This document shows, piece by piece, positions 52,201-61,300 of a stretch of 64,000 nt of DNA. Within the stretch, counting starts at the first letter, position 1; every line of letters begins with the position of its first letter. The position numbers and the translations under genes were made by a program. This DNA is from Roseimicrobium gellanilyticum (GTDB lineage: Bacteria > Verrucomicrobiota > Verrucomicrobiia > Verrucomicrobiales > Verrucomicrobiaceae). The notes beneath the pieces were generated by a model. It made no database searches. It was not told the origin of the DNA and saw nothing but the letters and a program-made list of their open reading frames with translations. Location of the stretch: assembly GCF_003315205.1 (NCBI RefSeq), contig NZ_QNRR01000006.1:372001-436000 (forward strand), given 5' to 3'.

Positions 52201-53267
52201 CCTGCGGTGCGTGTACGGGCTTCGCGGTGCTGCGCGATACGAGCGCGGGCATTCCGCAGGGATTGGCATGGCAGCTTCCCGCCGACTTCCTTTCCGGAGC
52301 ACAACGCGGACGCTTTCATCCCAAGGATGGCCAGCTCTATGTAAGCGGCATGTATGGTTGGGGTTGCTACGGCCCGAAAGATGGCCACCTGCAGCGGGTG
52401 CGCTTCACCGGTGACAAGAGTACGCCGCAGAGCAACTTCCCTGTGAAGTGGGAGGCGCGGCAGAATGGCGTGATGGTCACTTTCAACCAGCCTTTGGACA
52501 AGGCCACCGCTGCGAATGTGAAGCAGCACTTCGTGCAGGCTTGGAACTATCTCTACTCCGGCGCCTATGGTTCCCAGGAATGGAGTGTGAAGCATCCCAA
52601 GGTGGCGGGACATGACGTGTTGGAAATCACCTCCACGCGGGTGATGCCCGATGGGAAAACGGTATTTCTGGAAGTGCCCGAGCTGCCCGTGGCGAATCAG
52701 GTGCACCTGCACATCGCTACTGCGAAGGACGAGACGCATGATCTGTTTGCTACCATCCATCGTCTCGGCAAACCCTTCACGGACTTCCCGAATGCCAAGC
52801 CGCTGCTCGCGAAAGCCACCACGGCCGCGCCGCCGACGGATGCCGGGTTTGCGTTCCCGCCTGCGAAGCCCAATCCTTGGGCCGAGGGTGAGAAGGGGCG
52901 TGCTGTTCAGCTTGATGCGGCACTGGGTTTGCAGTTTGCGCAGAAGACGCTGACGGTGAAAGTGGGTGAGAGGATTTCACTTACACTCAACAATCCCGAT
53001 GTGGTGCCGCACAACGTAGTGCTTATCAAGCCCGGCAAGCTCCAGGCGATTGGTGACTTGAGCAACAAACTCATCACCGATCCCGAAGGTCCCGCGAAGC
53101 ACTACGTGCCGGAGTCAGGCGATGTGATTGCGTACACGGACATGGTGATGCCGCAGAAGCAGTTCACCATTCACCTCACCGCGCCGATGGAGAAGGGAGA
53201 GTATCTATACCTCTGCACGTTCCCAGGGCACTGGGTGGTGATGAACGGGGTGCTGAAGGTGGAATGA
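49230..53267 (+). CDS. Secreted multidomain protein: TIM barrel, LamG-like, propeller and azurin-like domains
   Basis: 1345 residues from ATG 49230 (MSLFLPLRFRAPVLTLILAV), a signal peptide (cleavage near ASA-QS). Residues 35-290 resemble a xylose-isomerase/AP-endonuclease type TIM barrel (GITLTGWWFPTSMNDDAKLI, IGVRVGLYNHGSWFGEPENQ). About 335-490 look like a LamG/concanavalin sandwich (ITVECLAKLDGKSGFNILLA, WHRISAILEKDRVRITVDKK). From about 560 to 1100 comes a long part with DUF6797-like and glucose/sorbosone dehydrogenase-like propeller features (DRIYDFYAKEALQF, VLATGFRNPNGLGLSKSGII). The last 130 residues are an azurin-like copper domain: His1261, Cys1329, His1334, Met1338 (C-x4-H-x3-M). 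I see no CxxCH haem site. The 281-base gap before it shows no gene. Function unknown. Confidence 0.85.
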   Translation: MSLFLPLRFRAPVLTLILAVAASAQSGTPDIYRRENLAAWCIVPFDAKQRGPEERAAMLEKLGLRQFIYDYRKEHIPTFDAEMEALKKHGITLTGWWFPTSMNDDAKLILEVLKRHGMTKCDLWVTGGGAATNSPEEQAARVKQEAARLKPIAEAAAKIGVRVGLYNHGSWFGEPENQIAIIEALKAQGISNVGIVYNLHHGHGHLTRFPELLQKMKPHLVCLNLNGMTVDGDKKGQKILPLGQGDLDLKLIKDIRDSGYSGPIGILNHTGADAEARLMDNLDGLAWLVKQLDGKAPGPKPKTRTWPELTPKAASPKTTASSMPSFVPSKSEALGTAVKGGIVFPGKADYQNFPITVECLAKLDGKSGFNILLANGPKSSPQHWELYTYSGSGFVSVFMPKRGGEYKSKLNVCDGEWHRISAILEKDRVRITVDKKVVLDEPVKEVAADAPPESFAVGRLVEGGLGCDVIIDEVRISRGNSNPVGRGEPLVISDSTLALWHFDDKEATLKEASGGAGAVSAALFEYRKEPLQPELWPNHKEHVNRDRIYDFYAKEALQFKGADKLPAVTPPYPGLDGGTLGHWGNQSDDTWRDARWSQSDLGDLLSGVFKGAGLTIPKAVCVRLGDKGEMSACFDPETLSFPVVWQGGFISLSDVRHGFMAGLKMDGTVATKEAGVKPKEPFKYHGFYRNGKKTIFAYQLGGVEMLDAAWVENGKFVRLKAPASGHPWRDLIKGGTAQWPQVITTKGEVGKDASFALDTLTLPEDNPFGTLFFIGDHDFFSNGDGAVCTMTGEVWIVKGIDDKLANLKWKRFATGLHQPQGLLIVEDKIHVLGRDQITRLVDLNGDDEADQYECVTNAMITSPSGHDYITGLQRDTEGRFYFASGNEGVCRVKPGSAVEVLATGFRNPNGLGLSKSGIITTSVQEGDWTPTSAVSEIKTGSYYGFGGPKPGVTTEQPVIYLPRGVDNSSGGQAFVEGTRFGLPEETMLHFSCGACTGFAVLRDTSAGIPQGLAWQLPADFLSGAQRGRFHPKDGQLYVSGMYGWGCYGPKDGHLQRVRFTGDKSTPQSNFPVKWEARQNGVMVTFNQPLDKATAANVKQHFVQAWNYLYSGAYGSQEWSVKHPKVAGHDVLEITSTRVMPDGKTVFLEVPELPVANQVHLHIATAKDETHDLFATIHRLGKPFTDFPNAKPLLAKATTAAPPTDAGFAFPPAKPNPWAEGEKGRAVQLDAALGLQFAQKTLTVKVGERISLTLNNPDVVPHNVVLIKPGKLQAIGDLSNKLITDPEGPAKHYVPESGDVIAYTDMVMPQKQFTIHLTAPMEKGEYLYLCTFPGHWVVMNGVLKVE

Positions 53268-53285
53268 CCTCAGCGGAGATGATGT

Positions 53286-53367
53286 AAAACGCAAAGCAGC
53301 GAAGCAGCAAAGGATGGAGATTGAATGAACTGGCCCTCCTCTTCGTTGCTTTGCTGCTTTGCGTTTC
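53286..53367. terminator. Long palindromic repeat between convergent genes (bidirectional terminator?)
   Basis: Left arm (53286-53312) AAAACGCAAAGCAGCGAAGC and right arm (53341-53367), reading CTTCGTTGCTTTGCTGC, are nearly inverted complements (about 20 of 26 positions), with a 28-base loop. It lies between two convergent stop codons (53267 and 53389). The repeated GCAAAG words match the repeat at 41711. Confidence 0.65.
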
Positions 53368-53388
53368 AACTGATGCGCTTGGCGACTG

Positions 53389-54846
53389 CTACACCAGCAA
53401 CTCCCTCACCACGCGTGCTTCGGGATTCTCGATCAGCACCTGATCGGTGCCGTTGCGCTTGTAGGTGAGCTTCTTCGGATCGAGGCCAAAGAGCTCGAAC
53501 AAGGTGGCGTGCCAGTCGTAGTGGTTGACGATGTTCTCCACCGCTTTGTGGCCGAACTCGTCCGTGGCACCGTGCACATACCCCCCGCGGAAGCCGCCGC
53601 CGGCGACCCACTGACTGAAGCCATAGGTGTTGTGGTCACGGCCTACAGAGGCACGACCGCTGCTGCCGGCCCGGTTTTGAATCACGGGAAGGCGACCCAT
53701 CTCACCACCCCAGTGAACCACGGTGCTGTCGAGCAAGCCACGTGCCTTGAGATCGATGATGAGAGCAGCGGAAGGTTTATCCACCTGACCGACGGCTTTG
53801 GGCAGGCCGCTCATGATGCTCTGATGATGGTCCCAAGTCTGGTTCCCCGTGAACACGCTCACGAAACGCACGCCACGCTCCACCAGACGCCGGGCAATAA
53901 GGCACCGCGCACCAAACTCCTGTGTGACGGGATCATCCAGGCCGTAGAGTTTCTTGGTGGCTTCACTTTCCTGACTGATGTCCAGAGCCTCCTTCGCTGC
54001 GGTCTGCATGCGTGCGGCGAGTTCGAAGCTCTGGATGCGAGCTTCGAGGTCCGATTCACCGGGACGCTGCGCGAGGTGCTGGTGATTCAGCTTGCCGAGG
54101 AAGTTCAGATAACGATCCTGCGCCTCGCCCTTCAGGGACATGGGCGCGTCGAGATTCAGGATGCGCGGTTCCTTGGAGCGTACCACGGTGCCCTGAAACA
54201 GGGAAGGCAGCCAGCCATTGGTCCAGTTCTCCACGCCGAGCACAGGCACACCGCGCGGGTCCGTGAGGGCCACATACGCGGGCAGGTCCTGATTCTCCGA
54301 ACCGAGGCCGTAGGTGAGCCAGCTTCCCAACGTGGGGCGCCCGCCGGTGGCACGTCCATTCTCCAGTGCGTAGATGGACTGGCCGTGATTGTTCACGCCG
54401 GTGTGCATGGAGCGGATGAGCGTGATGTCATCCACCACATTTGCGAGGTGCGGCAGCAGTTCGGAGAGTTCCATGCCGCACTGGCCGTGCTTGCGGAACT
54501 TCCACGGGCTGGCCATGACCTCGCGACTCGCGCCAGCGGCATCGTCATACTTCACCTCACCGGGGAAGTTCTTGCCGTCCAGCTTGTCCAATTCCGGCTT
54601 CGGGTCGAAGAGGTCGATGTGGCTCGGCCCGCCCTGCATGAACATCGAGATCATGGCGCGCGCCTTCGGCTGGGCTACGGGACGCTTCGGTACCAGATCG
54701 TAGTGGTGGGCCTCCAGACGTTCGCTGGTGGCCAGCAGGCCCTCCTGCTTCAGCAGCCAGGCCAGCGCAACCGAGCCAACCCCTCCGCCGGTGCGGGAAA
54801 GCCACTGACGGCGGGAGAAAGGATGACCGGAAACGGGCAGGCTCAT
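53389..54846 (-). CDS. DUF1501 family protein, Tat-exported
   Basis: 485 residues, starting MSLPVSGHPFSRRQWLSRTG. The SRRQWLSRTGGG stretch is a Tat signal. Core motifs MISMFMQGGPSHIDLFDPKP, LIRSMHTGVNNHGQSI and WDHHQSIMSGLPKAVGQVDK match DUF1501 (sulfatase/alkaline phosphatase superfamily), very abundant in Planctomycetes and Verrucomicrobia. These genes usually sit next to a DUF1549/DUF1553 cytochrome-like gene; none is present here, the neighbours being a histidine kinase and the azurin-type protein. Likely periplasmic, catalytic role not established. Confidence 0.9.
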   Translation of the reverse strand: MSLPVSGHPFSRRQWLSRTGGGVGSVALAWLLKQEGLLATSERLEAHHYDLVPKRPVAQPKARAMISMFMQGGPSHIDLFDPKPELDKLDGKNFPGEVKYDDAAGASREVMASPWKFRKHGQCGMELSELLPHLANVVDDITLIRSMHTGVNNHGQSIYALENGRATGGRPTLGSWLTYGLGSENQDLPAYVALTDPRGVPVLGVENWTNGWLPSLFQGTVVRSKEPRILNLDAPMSLKGEAQDRYLNFLGKLNHQHLAQRPGESDLEARIQSFELAARMQTAAKEALDISQESEATKKLYGLDDPVTQEFGARCLIARRLVERGVRFVSVFTGNQTWDHHQSIMSGLPKAVGQVDKPSAALIIDLKARGLLDSTVVHWGGEMGRLPVIQNRAGSSGRASVGRDHNTYGFSQWVAGGGFRGGYVHGATDEFGHKAVENIVNHYDWHATLFELFGLDPKKLTYKRNGTDQVLIENPEARVVRELLV

Positions 54847-54974
54847 GCGAACAGAAGTGGAGAGTTCCAGAAGCCGAAATTACGCCGGGGAAACCGGGGG
54901 TATTGCACCACGGTCACAAGCTGTGCAGTACGAGGCACAAAAGGAGGGGAAACGGCACCCAGCAGTCGCGGGTC

Positions 54975-56588
54975 TCAGCCCGCCCTCGCGGTGTCCGTTC
55001 CCGAGTCTGCCATGAGCCTTAGCGTGACAGAAAGTCCCCCACCCTCCCGATTGGCGATTTCCACCTTGCCGCCGCAGGCTTCGGTGCAGCTCTTCACAAT
55101 GGCAAGGCCGAGGCCCACGCCACCGCTCTCACGTGAGCGCGCGATGTCCGGGCGGTAGAAGGGCTCCAGCAGGCGCGGCAGAGCCTCTGCGGAAACGCCG
55201 GGTCCGCGGTCGCTCACGGTGATGCTCACGTGGCCATTCGCCCGCGTTGCACTGACCTCCACCGGGCCGCAGCCGACAGCGTAGCGCTGGGCATTGCGCA
55301 CCAGATTTCCAATCGCCCGGGAGAGCATTTCTTCATCTGCCATGACCACGAAGTGGTCCGGCACCTCCACCTTCGCGGTGCCTGCCTCCTCACTTGCGTC
55401 CTCGCGCTGGAGGGTACGGCGCACGAGGGGGGCCACCAGCAGGGGCTTGAGTTTCACCTCGCTGCGGAGGTTCGCTTTGGAGAAGCTGAGCAACTCATTC
55501 ACCAGCGCACTCATATGCTGCAGCTCACCCTCGAGTTTCCCCATGTAGCGCTGGCTCTTCTCATCCGCGCCTGTCTCCGCGCGCTGCTGCAAGATGCCGA
55601 GTGAGGCCTGCATGCGGGCGATGGGTGAGCACAGCTCGTGGGCGATGTCTCCGAGGAAACGCTTTTGCCCTTTTGCATGACCGTCCAATCGCTCGGCCAT
55701 CTGTTGCACGGAGCGGCCGAGATCGCCGAGTTCATCGAGACGGTTTGCGTCCGGAACCGCTACCTCGAAGTCACCTTCCGCGACTCGGCCGGTCGTTCTG
55801 CGCAGGCGCTGGATGCTGCGGGTAAAACCAAGTGCAAGGGGCACCCAAATCAGGGCTGAGAGCACCAGAACCCCAATGCCCGCGTAGAACCAGGGCTTGG
55901 GGTCCAAGAAAACGCCGCCGGCAGTAAGTGTGTCTGACCGCACCACGAGGAGCGCCGGCAGGTAACCACGCTCAGCAGCCACCGCAGGCACACGAATCAC
56001 AGCCCAATAGCCCGGTGGTGAACTGGTGTGCGCCATCACGGTGGGGTACCGTGCCATGGAGGGGTCCATGGGCGGTGGACTACGCCGTTCATCCTCGCGC
56101 TCTCGCGGCGGTGGTGGAGGTGGGCGCCCGCCGGAACTTCCGAAAATGTCATCCAAGGGATCAAGCCCTAGAGATGGTGGCGGGGGCGGTGCCGGGCGTG
56201 GGCCATTCCCCTCTCCCCGACGGCGCAGGTGGGGGGTCAGCTTTTCCCTCACCATGTCCAGAACGGTGGGAGGAAGAGTGTTGTGCACTCCCGTGACGTA
56301 CTCGATTTCCGAATCGAACAGGGAGAAATCAATCCCCAGGGCCTGGCTGTGCCCGTGCAGGAGGCTTTCCCACTGCGAGGACGGTTGTTCACGCAGTTCC
56401 GCGGCAACACGCACAGCCATGGCCTGCATGCGCGGCTCCATGACGCCCTGCATGAGCTCGCTGGATACTCCACCGAACTGCGAGCGGAAGACAATCCAGA
56501 AGCCCAACGCGATCAGCGCGACATTCGCCAGGAAGCCGGCCAGCAGCTTCACGGGAATGGGAAACCGGACTCGCATGGGGTCCATCAT
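54975..56588 (-). CDS. Sensor histidine kinase (HAMP, HisKA, HATPase_c)
   Basis: 537 residues from ATG 56588; further ATGs at 56585 and 56576 are possible. Membrane helix near 12-33; a periplasmic region (about 35-230) with a long low-complexity Pro stretch (about 140-175, PPPPPPREREDERR); a second helix near 235-257; HAMP (about 258-305); HisKA with the phospho-acceptor in DIAHELCSPI, His317; HATPase with NLVRNAQRYA (N box), DRGPGV (G1) and GVGLGLAIVK (G2). No response regulator gene lies near, so it is an orphan. The signal sensed is unknown. Confidence 0.93.
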   Translation of the reverse strand: MMDPMRVRFPIPVKLLAGFLANVALIALGFWIVFRSQFGGVSSELMQGVMEPRMQAMAVRVAAELREQPSSQWESLLHGHSQALGIDFSLFDSEIEYVTGVHNTLPPTVLDMVREKLTPHLRRRGEGNGPRPAPPPPPSLGLDPLDDIFGSSGGRPPPPPPREREDERRSPPPMDPSMARYPTVMAHTSSPPGYWAVIRVPAVAAERGYLPALLVVRSDTLTAGGVFLDPKPWFYAGIGVLVLSALIWVPLALGFTRSIQRLRRTTGRVAEGDFEVAVPDANRLDELGDLGRSVQQMAERLDGHAKGQKRFLGDIAHELCSPIARMQASLGILQQRAETGADEKSQRYMGKLEGELQHMSALVNELLSFSKANLRSEVKLKPLLVAPLVRRTLQREDASEEAGTAKVEVPDHFVVMADEEMLSRAIGNLVRNAQRYAVGCGPVEVSATRANGHVSITVSDRGPGVSAEALPRLLEPFYRPDIARSRESGGVGLGLAIVKSCTEACGGKVEIANREGGGLSVTLRLMADSGTDTARAG

Positions 56589-56659
56589 GATTCATCTGCG
56601 GTCAGGTTGCACCTCTTCTCTGTGGCGAGAATCTCCACCACCAGATGACATTGGCAGGC

Positions 56660-57727
56660 TCATGCGCGCTGGTACCGGGCTCCGTCCTCTCCCATCCAAG
56701 AGCCGCCGCCGGAGAGGGCATCGAGTTGATTGGTCTGCCCAAACACCTCCACTTGATGCTGCAGGTAGAACCAGCCGGGGATGGGCTCCGGCACAGGGTC
56801 CGGTGCCACGCCCTTCACGATGAACCGTGCGAGGGCCGCAGGAAAATTTGCCCCGAATCCCGTGGGGAAACCCACCCACGAGGGGAACCGGGGAGCCATC
56901 TTGATGAGGAAGTGCCGGTGCACCGTCTCGTCCATGATGGTGACGACCTCGAACGGCCCGCGCCAGCGGAGCTCACGAACCAGACGCTCACAAACCTCGC
57001 GCAGAGAATCATCCCTCACTGTGATTCCGCCGACATTCTTGCCCAAGCCGTGCATGCTGGGCCGGCGGATGGCACACAGTCCGAACAAGCCACCCTCTCC
57101 ATCGCCGATGCCCATGGCGTGATGCTCCGTACCTGAGATCACCTCCTGTAGCAGCACCGGCGCGCCCCACTGTGCAAAGAGAAGGGACACCGCACCGGCC
57201 AGCTCAGCCTCATTCTCCACCAGATGGGTGTCGTGGTGCGCGCCCTTGACGAGGATGGGATACCGCATCTCCCGCCCCAACAACAGGGCACGGCTGACGG
57301 TGTACACGGCATGTGTCCGGGGCGTAGAAACCCCCGCCACGGAGGCGAGTTCTGAAAGCTGCTCCCGCGTGCGACGCAGGTAGGTGGCCTTGTCCGGAAG
57401 GGAAGTGCGGATGCCTCGCGCTTGCAGTTCCTCAGCAAGATCCACCATGAGCTCCATCTCGGAGTCCAGGGTAGGGATGAGAACCTCAAAAGGCGTGCGA
57501 GCACGGACCTCGTCGATCCTCTTCAGAAATGCCTCCGCACCTTCCGAGGGAAAGGGAATGGTGTATACCGCGTCCGGGCCATTCTTTGCATAGATGCCGC
57601 TCTCCGTGGCATCGTACGCCATGCCGATGATGAAGGCACCAGGGTGTGCCGCGCGGATGCCGGCCACAATGGCGGCGCCCGGTTGGGGGTTCTCTCCTCG
57701 ACTCAGTCCAGTGACAGCGATTCGCAT
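56660..57727 (-). CDS. ATP-grasp protein with changed metal-binding motif
   Basis: 355 residues, starting MRIAVTGLSRGENPQPGAAI. N-terminal Rossmann-like part, then ATP-grasp with YPILVKGAHHDTHLVENEAE (Lys for ATP phosphate), VLLQEVISGTEHHAMGI and GPFEVVTIMDETVHRHFLIK. The normal C-terminal motif of this group, ExNPRFP, is here LIKMAPRFPSW: Glu is replaced by Lys and Asn by Ala, so the Mg2+ site may be lost or differently built. Related ATP-grasp proteins join carboxylic acids to amines. No substrate can be named. A small hypothetical gene lies upstream (88 bases) on the same strand and a sensor kinase downstream. Confidence 0.82.
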   Translation of the reverse strand: MRIAVTGLSRGENPQPGAAIVAGIRAAHPGAFIIGMAYDATESGIYAKNGPDAVYTIPFPSEGAEAFLKRIDEVRARTPFEVLIPTLDSEMELMVDLAEELQARGIRTSLPDKATYLRRTREQLSELASVAGVSTPRTHAVYTVSRALLLGREMRYPILVKGAHHDTHLVENEAELAGAVSLLFAQWGAPVLLQEVISGTEHHAMGIGDGEGGLFGLCAIRRPSMHGLGKNVGGITVRDDSLREVCERLVRELRWRGPFEVVTIMDETVHRHFLIKMAPRFPSWVGFPTGFGANFPAALARFIVKGVAPDPVPEPIPGWFYLQHQVEVFGQTNQLDALSGGGSWMGEDGARYQRA

Positions 57728-57815
57728 CTTGCCACCACAGAATCATCCGTATGTAAACGGCGGATGAATCGCTAGCCGGAGAATTGTGAAGGGAATGTAA
57801 AGGTCTCCCCTGACC

Positions 57816-58076
57816 CTAGACCAGTCTCTCGGTCACATCCCCACGCTTCAGTTCAGGCGGCACGTGGCCCACAAAGCGCGGCTTCAGGCCGATGCTCTCG
57901 AACAGCTCATTCACCTGTCTCAGGGTGATTCTGCTCGGGTCGTCGATTTCGAAGTACACCATGTCATGGGAGGCATCCACCTTGTAGCGGGCGGCCAGCA
58001 GGTCCATCTGATGGCCCAAGTGCATGATTCTCTCCTCCTCGCGGAGGCCGGGAGCATAAACGAGCAGTTCAGTCAT
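57816..58076 (-). CDS. Small hypothetical protein
   Basis: 86 residues, starting MTELLVYAPGLREEERIMHL. A ferredoxin-like or ACT-like strand-helix pattern (YKVDASHDMVYFEIDDPSRI, RQVNELFESIGLKPRFVGHV). No motif. On the same strand as the ATP-grasp gene, 88 bases upstream of it, and probably its partner gene. Function unknown. Confidence 0.6.
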   Translation of the reverse strand: MTELLVYAPGLREEERIMHLGHQMDLLAARYKVDASHDMVYFEIDDPSRITLRQVNELFESIGLKPRFVGHVPPELKRGDVTERLV

Positions 58077-58375
58077 GGCGGGAGCGGGCTGTGCGTGTAT
58101 TTACTTTTGCAGTCTAGTAGGTTCGCCGTCAGCTTGTCCAGTCTGTTGAGCGTGGGATTTTTACGCTTCTTCACCAAGTTGGCGGACTCGCTTCGCCTTC
58201 ATTTGGTAAAGCAATCCTAATGAACGGGTCACGACTGGCCTGGGCCGGTCTGTGGCGGGTGAAAGGAATCGGACTGGGGCCAGATTTCAGGAAGCGGGCA
58301 ATGTCACCTTTCTCCCGCTTGCCACAGCCGCCATGCCATGCGAGGGAAGACGCCATTTTGCCCGCGTAACGCCTC
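58077..58375. other. Non-coding gap between divergent genes
   Basis: 299 bases between the divergent small hypothetical gene and carB. It must hold both promoters, but no clear -35/-10 pair, operator or riboswitch-like fold was seen. No gene found. Confidence 0.4.
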
Positions 58376-61300
58376 ATGCCCAAAGACACCTCGATTCACA
58401 AGATTCTGCTCATCGGCTCCGGTCCCATCGTCATCGGTCAGGGGTGCGAGTTTGACTATTCCGGGGTGCAGGCATGCAAGGCCCTCCGTGAAGAAGGCTA
58501 TGAGGTCGTGCTGGTGAACTCCAATCCGGCCACCATCATGACGGACCCGGAGTTCGCGCACCGCACGTACATCGAGCCCATCACGCCGGAGATCGTCGAG
58601 AAGATCATCATCAAGGAGAAGCCAGACGCACTGCTGCCAACCCTGGGTGGCCAAACCGCGCTGAACACGGCGATGTCCCTGCACCGCGCGGGCATCCTGG
58701 AGAAGCACAACGTGCGCATGATCGGCGCAAAGGCGGATGCGATTGAAAAGGGCGAAGATCGCCTGCTTTTCAAGAACGCGATGCTCAAGATTGGCTTGGA
58801 CCTGCCGCAGTCCGGCGTTGCCCACACCATGGAAGAAGCGAACGTCATCTCCGAGGAGATCGCTGCCTTCCTGGGTCGTCCGAGCCCGTACCCGCTCATC
58901 ATCCGTCCTGCTTACACCCTCGGTGGGACCGGTGGTGGTATCGCGTACAACCGCGAAGAATTTGAGACCATTGTGGCGCGCGGCCTGGATCTCTCGCCCG
59001 TGACGGAAGTGCTCATTGAAGAGTCGCTGCTGGGCTGGAAGGAATTCGAAATGGAGGTCATGCGTGACCGCGCGGACAACTGCGTGATCATCTGCTCGAT
59101 TGAGAACCTCGACCCCATGGGCGTGCACACCGGTGACTCCATCACCGTCGCCCCCATCCAGACCCTCACGGATCGTGAGTACCAGATCATGCGTGATGCC
59201 TCCTTCGCGTGCATCCGCGAGATTGGCGTGGAGACGGGTGGATCGAACATCCAGTTCGCCGTGGAGCCCAAGACGGGCCGCATGATCGTAATTGAGATGA
59301 ATCCACGCGTGAGCCGCAGTTCCGCGCTGGCCTCGAAGGCGACAGGATTCCCCATTGCAAAGATCGCCGCAAAGCTCGCGGTGGGTTATACGCTGGATGA
59401 GCTGAAGAACGACATCACGCGCGAGACGCCGGCGTCTTTCGAGCCGACTATCGACTACGTGGTCACCAAGGTGCCGCGGTTTACGTTTGAAAAGTTCCCC
59501 GGCGCGGATGCCACGCTCACCACGCAGATGAAGTCCGTGGGTGAGGCCATGGCCATCGGTCGTACGTTCAAGGAGTCCCTGCAGAAGGCACTGCGCAGCC
59601 TGGAGATCAAACGCTTCGGCCTCATCGGCGATGGCGCGGATGTGGTGGTGGATGATGAGACACTCACCACCAAGCTCAGCGTGCCGAATGCTGAGCGTAT
59701 CTTCTTCCTCGGCCAGGCCTTTGCGAAGGGCTGGAGCGTGGAGAAGGTGTTTGAGCTGACGAAGATTGATCCGTGGTTCTTGAGGCAGATTGAGGAGTTG
59801 GTGAATTCCCAGGCCTCGCTGAATAGCCACACCGGCGACATCGGGAGTGTGCGCGAGTTGCCGAAGGACTTGGGCAACATTTGCAACGAGGAGTATCGCA
59901 GCGAGAGCGCAGCCACCTTACGCAAAATCAAGAAACAAGGTTTCTCTGACATCCAGATAGCCCGGGCTTGGGATACGACTCCGGGCAAGGTTCGTGACGC
60001 GAGAAAGGAAACTCGTTGCACCCCCACCTATCGTCTCGTCGATACCTGCGCCGCAGAATTCGAAGCGTACACGCCCTATTACTACTCCACCTATGGCGTG
60101 GAAGATGAGGTGCGCGATAGCGACAAGAAGAAGGTCATCATCCTGGGTGGTGGACCGAACCGCATTGGCCAGGGTATTGAGTTCGACTACTGTTGTGTGC
60201 ATGCCTCCTTCGCGCTGCGCGAGATGGGCATTGAGACCATCATGGTGAACTCGAATCCGGAGACGGTCTCCACGGACTACGACACCAGCGACAAGCTCTA
60301 CTTCGAGCCGCTCACGCTGGAAGATGTGCTGAACATCTACGAGAGCGAGAACAAGGATGACCAGGTGCTTGGTGTGATTGTGCAGTTCGGCGGACAGACG
60401 CCGCTGAACCTTGCGAAGGGTCTTGAGGAAAACGGCGTACGCATCATCGGCACCTCGCCCAAGAGCATCGAACTCGCAGAAGACCGCAAGCTCTTCGCTG
60501 CGCTGCTGGATGAACTCGAACTCGCCCAGGCTCCGAGCGGCACCGCGACCTCCACGGAGGAAGCGCTGGCCATCACCGCCCGCATTGGTTATCCCAGCCT
60601 CGTGCGCCCCAGCTTCGTGCTTGGTGGTCGTGCAATGCAGATCGTGTACTCGGATGCCGAGCTCACGCACTACATGCAGAACGCGGTGGATGCCACCCCC
60701 GACCGCCCGGTGCTGGTGGACCGCTTCCTGGAAGATGCGACCGAAGTGGACGTGGACTGCATCAGCGACGGCGAGACCACGGTGGTGGGCGCCATCATGG
60801 AGCACATCGAAGAAGCGGGCATCCACTCCGGCGACAGCGCCTGTGTGATTCCTCCCTTCTCGCTCAGCGAGGAGATGCAGGGGCGCATTCGTGACGCGGC
60901 CAAGAAGCTGGCCAAGGCGCTCAATGTGCGCGGCCTCATGAACATGCAGCTCGCGGTGAAGGGTGACGATCTCTACGTCATCGAAGTGAACCCACGTGCC
61001 AGCCGCACGGCTCCCTTCGTGAGCAAGGCGATCGGCGTGCCGCTTCCGAAGCTTGCCGCGAAGATCATGGCAGGAAAGACGCTGAAGGAACTGGGCTTCA
61101 CCTCCGAAGTCACACCTCCGCACTACAGCGTGAAGGAGGCGGTGTTCCCCTTCAGCAAATTCACGGGCGTGGACATCGCGCTCGGACCGGAAATGAAGAG
61201 CACCGGCGAGGTCATGGGCATCGACTCCGACCTCGGCATGGCCTTCGCCAAGAGCCAGATGGCCGCCGGCGGCGCGCTGCCCAAGGGTGGCAACATCTTC

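Noticed and set aside
53509-55158. Plus-strand frame of 549 codons
   Set aside because: Runs antisense through DUF1501 and the end of the histidine kinase; the minus-strand genes have clear families and signal peptides.
58304-59830. Long minus-strand frame (508 codons) over carB
   Set aside because: It is antisense to the highly conserved CarB sequence, in a GC-rich genome where such shadow frames are common; rich in His/Arg/Leu/Gly with no motif.
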